Source: Adiantum capillus-veneris | Taxonomy: Eukaryota > Streptophyta > Polypodiopsida > Polypodiales > Pteridaceae | Direction of reading: 5' to 3' | Assembly (NCBI GenBank): GCA_014529385.2 | Contig: CM043961.1 | Location: 9,922,978-9,986,977 of the forward strand | Length of the DNA stretch: 64,000 nt | In this document: positions 58,201 through 64,000 of the stretch, in pieces | How positions within the stretch are numbered: the stretch's first letter is position 1 | Layout of the letters: each line of letters opens with the position of its first letter | Position numbers and translations under genes: made by a program | The notes under the pieces: generated by a model | Told to the model about the DNA's origin: nothing | What the model saw: the letters and a program-made list of their open reading frames with translations, nothing else | Databases searched by the model: none

Positions 58201-59165
58201 ATAATTGTGGAATATATTACTCGTTAGTTTTTTTTTTTTAAAGGCACACACCAATACTATGGTGTGGGACAAATGCTCACTTTTCCATGAATCTTTGGAT
58301 TCAATGGTGGCCCACTAACTTGAGGCCGGAGTGCTGTAGTCTATAGTCTATTATCTATAAGCATACATACACCTCCACAGTCCACACCACAGCACTCCTG
58401 AGTCCTCATTATTTTGATGAAGCCTTTTGTAAGCCAAAAGCATCACGTTTCTTCCACGTGTGCAAAAATGGGCAAGTGCCTCAAGGCATTGGCCTCAAGG
58501 AAAAAAAAAAAATTAATTGGAGGAAAACAAAATTGTTTTCTAAAGAACTGGAGGAACAAAAGTGGGGAAAGAGGCTATCCGTGGCAATTGGCATTGGCCC
58601 ATTGGCCTCATTTCAAGGCAGGTCCGCATAGCCAAGGTTGAACCCTAGCCAGCTCACGTTAGCGAACAAAGCCCTCCCTTTTCAGCTCTACCGTAATTGG
58701 CAGAGTTGGGAAACCCTTTGTTCTACCCCCGCCATGATATTCGCTACGTTTACAACTCCACGACAAGGTACGATAGGGGTAGAATCCCGGCTGGTGCAAA
58801 TCTGCCCTCATGTGGTGTCCCTGTGCAGAATAATATAAACTCACACACATACACATGGGTAGGTGGGACAAGCAAATGTAGATGACAAGCCATGCATAAT
58901 ACTTATAGTGGAATTAAGAAAACACACAAATGAACAAATTTTAGTGAAATGAATGATTGGCGGGTTGCAACTTGCATTTCTTTGAAATGTACCCAATTCC
59001 ACCCAATTCTCTGTGGGTGGCACGCCAAAATTGACCCACAATAAACACAATTCTCTCCCTCTCTCTCTCACACACAAACACGCAGACACACACACTTGGA
59101 CTAATGAAACATTTCATTCTAGACACACACCCTGTCACCTCATCAACCCTTTCACGCAGAGATTG
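54771..59165. other. long non-coding stretch
   Basis: No gene I can support. Contents: (CT)n at 55240-55281, (GCAT)n at 55692-55717, a 20-bp imperfect inverted repeat (55801-55820 and 55909-55928), and a 22-bp perfect palindrome at 57534-57555. Short open frames have no recognisable motifs. The right part is the upstream flank of the Dof gene. Confidence 0.45.
57534..57555. repeat. 22-bp palindrome with RY (CATGCA) motifs
   Basis: GCATGCATGTCGA is followed by its exact mirror, centred on TCGA. CATGCATG is the RY element recognised by B3-domain factors in seed plants. It lies 2.6 kb upstream of the Dof start codon, so a regulatory role is only possible. Confidence 0.5.
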
Positions 59166-60148
59166 TCTCTCTCTCTCTCTCTCTCTCTCTCTTGAGGCTC
59201 TCCCTCTCTCGTACACACGCGCGCGCACTCACACGAGTCCACAAGCAGCCAAAAAAACCAATGATGCAGGGGTGGAGTGATGACGTGGCGGCCACACCGA
59301 CACTTCATGTTGGTGGGTGGTCACAAACGGCTGCGATCTGTCGAGATCGTGAATCCAACGGTCGAGCAGGAGAGCGCTGCTGCTCCTTATGTTTTTCATT
59401 GGCTCTGCGATTAATTACTTACTCATGCCCGTCTTCTTCATCATCACCAACATCGACTTCAATTGAAGCTCACCTCGTCCTCCTCCTGCTCTTTTGCTCT
59501 CAAGCTTCAATGGCGATGACCAGCTGTTTTGCCTCTATTCTATAGCGCCCGCCTTCTCTAGCTGCGTGCTTTTGCAAATTTGCATTCTGGGCTGCCACGG
59601 CTTTTCGGACAAGAAGACGCTGTTTTTGCTTTGCTTTTTTTTTTTTGGATCCAGGTGCTTTTTGAGCTCTCTTCCTGTGATTTTTGTTTTGCGTGACTGG
59701 TCCCTAGTTTTGCGCTTTTGGGCGTTGTTTGCTTTTGCGCAATACGCTCCTTTTCATGCGTGCTTTTTGGGCCTTGATCTGCTACTTGCTTTTGTAGTGG
59801 GCTTTGCTGGTTAGGACTATTACCTTGTAGGATTAGGGTTAGGGTTAGGACATCATCTGCACTGCAGCAGTAGCAGAAATGGAGAGCCCTTAATGCTACT
59901 ATTCCTCCTTTTTGCTAGGTGTCTGCATTTTGCTGGATCTCTACGTTTTGCTTCTGTGCATTTGGGCCCAACTTTAGCTCTTAGTAGGGCTCAAATTTCT
60001 TCATTTTGGCTCTAGCATTCTGTAGAGCTCAAATTCCTTCATTCTTGCTTTAGCTTTCTGTAGAGTGAATTTTTCCTCATTTTTAATTTGATCATCTCCT
60101 CCTCTGCTAGCTCTTCTCCTTTCTTCTGCTACAACTCGGTTGCAGAAG
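59166..60148 (+). promoter_or_regulatory. likely promoter-proximal and 5' leader region of the Dof gene
   Basis: A CT tract (59166-59191) and a strongly pyrimidine-rich run of TTCTTC, CTCCTC and TTTTGC stretches extend to the start codon, as in many plant 5' leaders. GGATTAGGGTTAGGGTTAGG (59830-59849) is telomere-like, similar to the telo-box of plant promoters. No clear TATA box was found. TTGCAG just before the ATG could be a splice acceptor, so an upstream non-coding or short coding exon is possible. Confidence 0.45.
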
Positions 60149-61105
60149 ATGAGCAGTAGTCCTTCTGAGGCTGAATCTCTGGCATGCCCCCGCTGCCATT
60201 CGCGCGAGACAAAGTTTTGCTACTTCAATAACTACAGCACAGCGCAGCCACGACATTTTTGCAAGAATTGCAAGCGTTACTGGACCGCGGGAGGCTCTCT
60301 GAGGAACGTCCCAGTTGGTGGCGGCTTGCGCAAAAGCAAAAAATCAAAGCTTTCCAAGCATGGAAAGGACTTGCTCTCCGCATCTTCTGAAGAGTTCCTA
60401 AGTTCAGGTAAGCCAGCTACCTCCCTGCCACTTGCAAGCCCTACTTCTTCTGCAGATGGAGTTATCGATGAAGCTTTTGCAAATCCTGTGGTGCCGCTTC
60501 TCGGGTACCGCCCGACCTTTGAGTTCACATCAGAGAACCTTCTCCCAGGGGATTACAACCCTGATTTACCAACATCACACCCTTTTCATCATATGAACAT
60601 GACACAGAGTACTTGTGAAGTCCATGAAAATTCCCTGTTACCAAATAGTCATTATCAGCTACCCCATGACGTTCGCAATGGCTTCCCCCACCCTCAAAAC
60701 TGGTATGGGAGTATGGATCAAGCTCATTGCAACTATGGTGAGATCTCATCTGAACCATCACAAGAGAGCCACCGAGCAGCACTTTTTCCGAACGCAAATA
60801 CCGGGTACTCCACATTTCAGAGGTACCAGGAGCATGAAAGAAGGGAGCTTAAGGTACAAACAGGGGTGCGGCAGTTTTTTGACGAGTCAAAGATGTCTTG
60901 CAAACAAGGTAATGATGGACAGTGTTCTGTAGAGGAGCAAAACACAGGGTCCCATGATGGGGTTCCCAAGAACATGTTCCTGGTAGAAGATGAAGATGAG
61001 GGCCTTGGCAATGTCATCAATGTGCGTTATCCTTACGACTGGGAGCAGGTTTCTGAGGTCTTGTTCGGAGGGACACCTGATTTTTTCCAGATGCCCACGT
61101 TTTAG
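60149..61105 (+). CDS. Dof zinc-finger transcription factor
   Basis: Dof proteins bind AAAG sites in plant promoters and act in the nucleus. The frame from ATG 60149 gives 318 residues; the open frame extends three codons upstream to a TTG. The Dof domain lies near the N-terminus (about residues 12-65): [37 protein letters not shown] and [16 protein letters not shown] supply the C-x2-C-x21-C-x2-C zinc site and the basic DNA-contact tail. The rest is low in order, Ser/Pro/His-rich, with no second known domain. The C-terminal [15 protein letters not shown] is acidic-aromatic and may activate transcription. The domain is intact and the frame clean, unlike everything else in the window. Many Dof genes have a short first exon before the finger; TTGCAG before the ATG leaves that open. 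Confidence 0.95.
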   Translation: MSSSPSEAESLACPRCHSRETKFCYFNNYSTAQPRHFCKNCKRYWTAGGSLRNVPVGGGLRKSKKSKLSKHGKDLLSASSEEFLSSGKPATSLPLASPTSSADGVIDEAFANPVVPLLGYRPTFEFTSENLLPGDYNPDLPTSHPFHHMNMTQSTCEVHENSLLPNSHYQLPHDVRNGFPHPQNWYGSMDQAHCNYGEISSEPSQESHRAALFPNANTGYSTFQRYQEHERRELKVQTGVRQFFDESKMSCKQGNDGQCSVEEQNTGSHDGVPKNMFLVEDEDEGLGNVINVRYPYDWEQVSEVLFGGTPDFFQMPTF

Positions 61106-61880
61106 AAGATGACAGGCTCGACGTTACACTTCTCAACCCGTCAGGAATGCGTGTTGTGGTGGATTGCTTCTTAAACATTTACCTGTGTGGATGATGGTCA
61201 GTGCTTGCGTCCTAAGCTTGGTATAAATACCACCAGACATTTGGCTTTCCCCCTAGTGATCTCACAGAGCAGAGAAACTTGAGATTTGCAAATGATCGTC
61301 TTCCTAGTGAACACCTCCATCTTCAATGATTTGTATCTTCCTCTTACTGAGCTTTACATACAAGTCTTTATCTTGGGTTCAGCTGAAGATGATGTGGATC
61401 GTGACGCCGAGGAGAGCTCATAGACTTACATAATCTTTTTACTGGATTTTACCTCGCCCTTACCGGGTTTTCATGATCTGCATAGGGCATGAATTACAGT
61501 CTCTGTTTTCAGAGATGGGTTTTGGCGCTTCAGTTGAGTGGGAGGAACACATACTTATGACCCTAATTGAAAGGGAGCTGTTTTGTTATTTGGGTTGATT
61601 GAACTTTTCTCATCCTACCTAAAGCTGCAAGAGTGGAGATTAAAGTAAATGGAACTTATTATGAAGACTGACTGTTGGAACTAAACATCTGGAGTTGTCA
61701 TTAACTACTTCCTATCTCCAATGCATGCAATTAAACAATGGACTTTGCGTCACACTTGTCGTGAGTAGTCTAGTTTACCTCGTGCGCATCACCATAGTGT
61801 TTTGCAGACAATGAATCATTTCTGTGCTATGCTAAACATGTGAGAGCTTCGTATTTTGGCATTCTAAATAAAGCCTGATC
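61106..61880 (+). other. probable 3' UTR of the Dof gene
   Basis: Follows the TAG stop. The first clear polyadenylation signal is AATAAA at 61867-61872. The sequence is free of repeats and evenly composed, like the coding region. Confidence 0.45.
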
Positions 61881-62596
61881 AATCGTCTGTAAAAATCTCA
61901 AGGAAACTTCGAAGGTGAGGTTGAATTCAATGAATGGTGGCTGGCTACTCAGGAGCACAATCAAAGCTTTGAGATGAACTTTGAAAGTTGGGGTTCAATT
62001 GTTCTACTCTCATGATCTGCACAAGAGATTTCCCACTTACTTTGTCCAGTTCTTTGCATGGCTTTAGCACAAGACCCTTAACTATTGCTGCAAGTGAAAC
62101 TTTTCAGATGTTGGATGGATGCCCATGCCCTGCAATATGCCAAGCTTGAACTTCAAGCACGACTTGAGAAAAGATTTATCCAAAAGCGTGTTCAGCCCCA
62201 GAAATTACCCTCTCAATTTTGGGTGAGGAGGAACTAAATCCACCTCAAATTTCACTAAATATAGTCACAAATTTGAAATTTATATAGACATTATGTTTTG
62301 GAATGTGGCATTTTCCTTCTCCAATCACAATGAGAGGGATTTGAAATTGCCTCATTAACTAATTTTCCCGAGCCTTTTTGAGTCTCATCCTTCCTGAGTT
62401 TATTTATTCACCTTCTTGAGTGATTATTTACTGCCGATTTTGGGCAATTGCTCCCTATACCTACTCATGTTGATTCGATCACTTTACTGACTAGTTGGCA
62501 ATTGTAAACACACATAATCAGTCAACACTCACCTTATCTTTCTATGCAGGTCGTTGTGTGCTTTTTGTCTCCAAATTATGCGTTGCAGGGCAAGCC

Positions 62597-62599
<3 letters not shown>
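61881..62599. other. non-coding stretch
   Basis: No gene or repeat of note seen between the Dof 3' flank and the CT tract. Confidence 0.4.

Positions 62600-62679
<80 letters not shown>
62600..62679. repeat. (CT)n(GT)n compound microsatellite
   Basis: About 42 bp of CT then 36 bp of GT, adjoining the copia derivative. Confidence 0.95.
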
Positions 62680-62681
<2 letters not shown>

Positions 62682-62689
62682 ATCCAAAC

Positions 62690-63827
62690 TTCTCATGAGG
62701 CAATGCCTTTGAGAACATATCTACAAGGCTGTTCTATATCTACACATAAACAATATGATCTCTCGAGCTGAGTCTCTCTCCATGACATAGTGATAATGCA
62801 TCTCAATGTGCTTTGTGTGAATACGAAAGACTCTTGCAGTGAGCACAATCTTCCCAACTCCTTGAAATTGGGTAAGAGGCATTGTTGGCACAAGAGATGG
62901 TATTCTCAATAGGGACAACACTAAAAGAATTAAACAAGTTACGGTGAGATATATTAGGCTTTGTAGCACCACTTCCAAAATGCCACACATGTGAATTTGC
63001 GACTTGAATCATGCATGTATCATGGATAGAAGGGTCATACTGACATTGTTGCACTAAAAGTCCATTCTATATCAACAAATGCAATGGTTACATTTGAAGA
63101 AGATTCACTTTCTTTCTTGCGTGTCTCTTTAGATTTTAACTTAAGACATTGCTTTATCATATGATCAATAGCTCTACAATAGCTGCATCATAACTTTTTT
63201 TTTTCCTCGTTCAATAGATTTATCGGGTGCATTGCTATTATGGGATGCATTTTTCAGAGATATTTGCTAGCTGAAGAAGGAACAATGAGAGGAGCAACAT
63301 TGTTTTTGCCACCTCTTCTTCATGTAACAACAAAAGCTTGATCAATAGTACGTTGTTTAGCCCTATTTTTTTTGGACATAGCCTCTTGTAATAACAAAGA
63401 GGCACCAACACATCACACTTAACAACATTATCATTTTCCTCGACTTGAAGTAGAAGCAAAGTTTGATACAAATTTGCTAAGACATGTAGAATAGTTTGCA
63501 CAAGTAAATGGTCGGGAATGACTTCACATGTAGAGTTGAGCAATGAGTTGTTAATTGATATCTTTGATTTCCACAAGAAAATATTCCATTTCATCTTCCT
63601 CGTGCATGACCTTGACTCTAGTTGTTTTTGCAAAAATGATATTTTGTGCCATTGCTACCTGCATATAAGCTAGCTAGAATTTTCCGTGCCGCTTTTATTG
63701 TTTTGGCTAAACGAATGTGATGATTGATAGTATGCTTGATAGACAACACAAAGAATGGATGCACCTGCGGATCTCTACTATCCCAACTAGCCTATTCAGT
63801 TGTAGATAAAACAACACTAGTTGTCAT
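62690..63827 (-). pseudogene. Ty1/copia deletion derivative: gag, protease and RNase H tail
   Basis: Reads leftwards from ATG 63827. Gag: VHPFFVLSIKHTINHHIRLA, ISINNSLLNSTCEVIPDHLL and VQTILHVLANLYQTLL. Then a zinc-knuckle relic with YCRAIDHMIKQCLKLKSKE and NVTIAFVD. Next a protease relic, HVWHFGSGATKPNISH (active-site Asp replaced by Gly), then SCANNASYPIS and, in another frame, GVGKIVLTA. At about 62845 the sequence jumps to the end of RNase H: TKHIEMHYHYVMER and a decayed tail. Integrase, reverse transcriptase and most of RNase H are missing, and there are several frame breaks. It continues past the window's right edge on its 5' side and is a different family from the element at 15813-21330. 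Confidence 0.75.
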
Positions 63828-64000
63828 AAAATCTAATATCTAACTAATCCAAATGATTTCTCATATTAACCTGATTATTCAATGTGAGAGAATAAACGGG
63901 AACAAGAGTTAAATATAGACATGTACTTATGGATCTATCTCAACACGGGATTAAAGTCAATGGGTCCAAATGAGAGACGACCTTTCAAAGAGCAATGCTA
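63828..64000 (-). repeat. copia leader or LTR sequence, cut by window edge
   Basis: Lies just upstream of the gag ATG and matches 51439-51625. The primer-binding site and LTR boundary are not visible. Confidence 0.6.

Noticed and set aside
59830-59849. TTAGGGTTAGGG as an interstitial telomere
   Set aside because: Only about two and a half units, and plant telomeres are usually TTTAGGG. A promoter telo-box-like motif is more likely.

Overview
This window looks like nuclear DNA from a land plant with a large, repeat-filled genome. The evidence is a Dof zinc-finger gene (Dof factors are a green-plant family), plant-type En/Spm (CACTA) transposons encoding Tnp2-like and Transposase_24-like proteins, and a Ty1/copia element primed by plant initiator tRNA-Met. 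The density of (GA)n/(CT)n microsatellites and an L1-like LINE whose ORF1 is a coiled-coil protein would suit a fern or another non-seed plant. That placement is inference. Only one host gene is well supported: the Dof gene at 60149-61105 (+).

Layout: 1-1068 (-) is a decayed Ty3/gypsy reverse transcriptase. 4216-6085 (+) is the integrase end of a Ty3/gypsy element with a retropepsin-like relic downstream of it and a polypurine tract at about 6105. 8285-11773 (+) is a gag/coiled-coil region without recognisable polymerase, ending in a polypurine tract and LTR start. A roughly 62-bp minisatellite follows, then several long GA tracts. 15813-21330 (-) is a complete but dead Ty1/copia element with 192-bp LTRs, PBS, PPT and a 5-bp target duplication (ACCTC). 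22.5-26.8 kb holds palindromes, a microsatellite-capped foldback and tandem duplications. 26832-29322 (+) is a decayed, divergent Tnp2-like transposase. 29340-32375 (+) is a truncated CACTA copy, followed by three exon-like blocks of unknown origin.

35523-54493 is a nest of transposons. An outer CACTA element (TIR CACTACAAGAGG) sits in a roughly 300-bp tandem repeat. Its Transposase_24-like gene is split by a second CACTA of the same family (36916-49694, target duplication TTT). That inner element is in turn split inside its own CT microsatellite by an L1-like LINE (about 42755-47549). All of these elements carry stops, frameshifts or deletions, so none looks autonomous.

54.5-59 kb is largely featureless. 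The Dof gene follows, and the window ends in a copia deletion derivative (62690-63827, -) in which gag and protease run directly into the end of RNase H. Many long open frames coding SLSLSL, RERERE, HTHTHT or VCVCVC are translated microsatellites, not genes.
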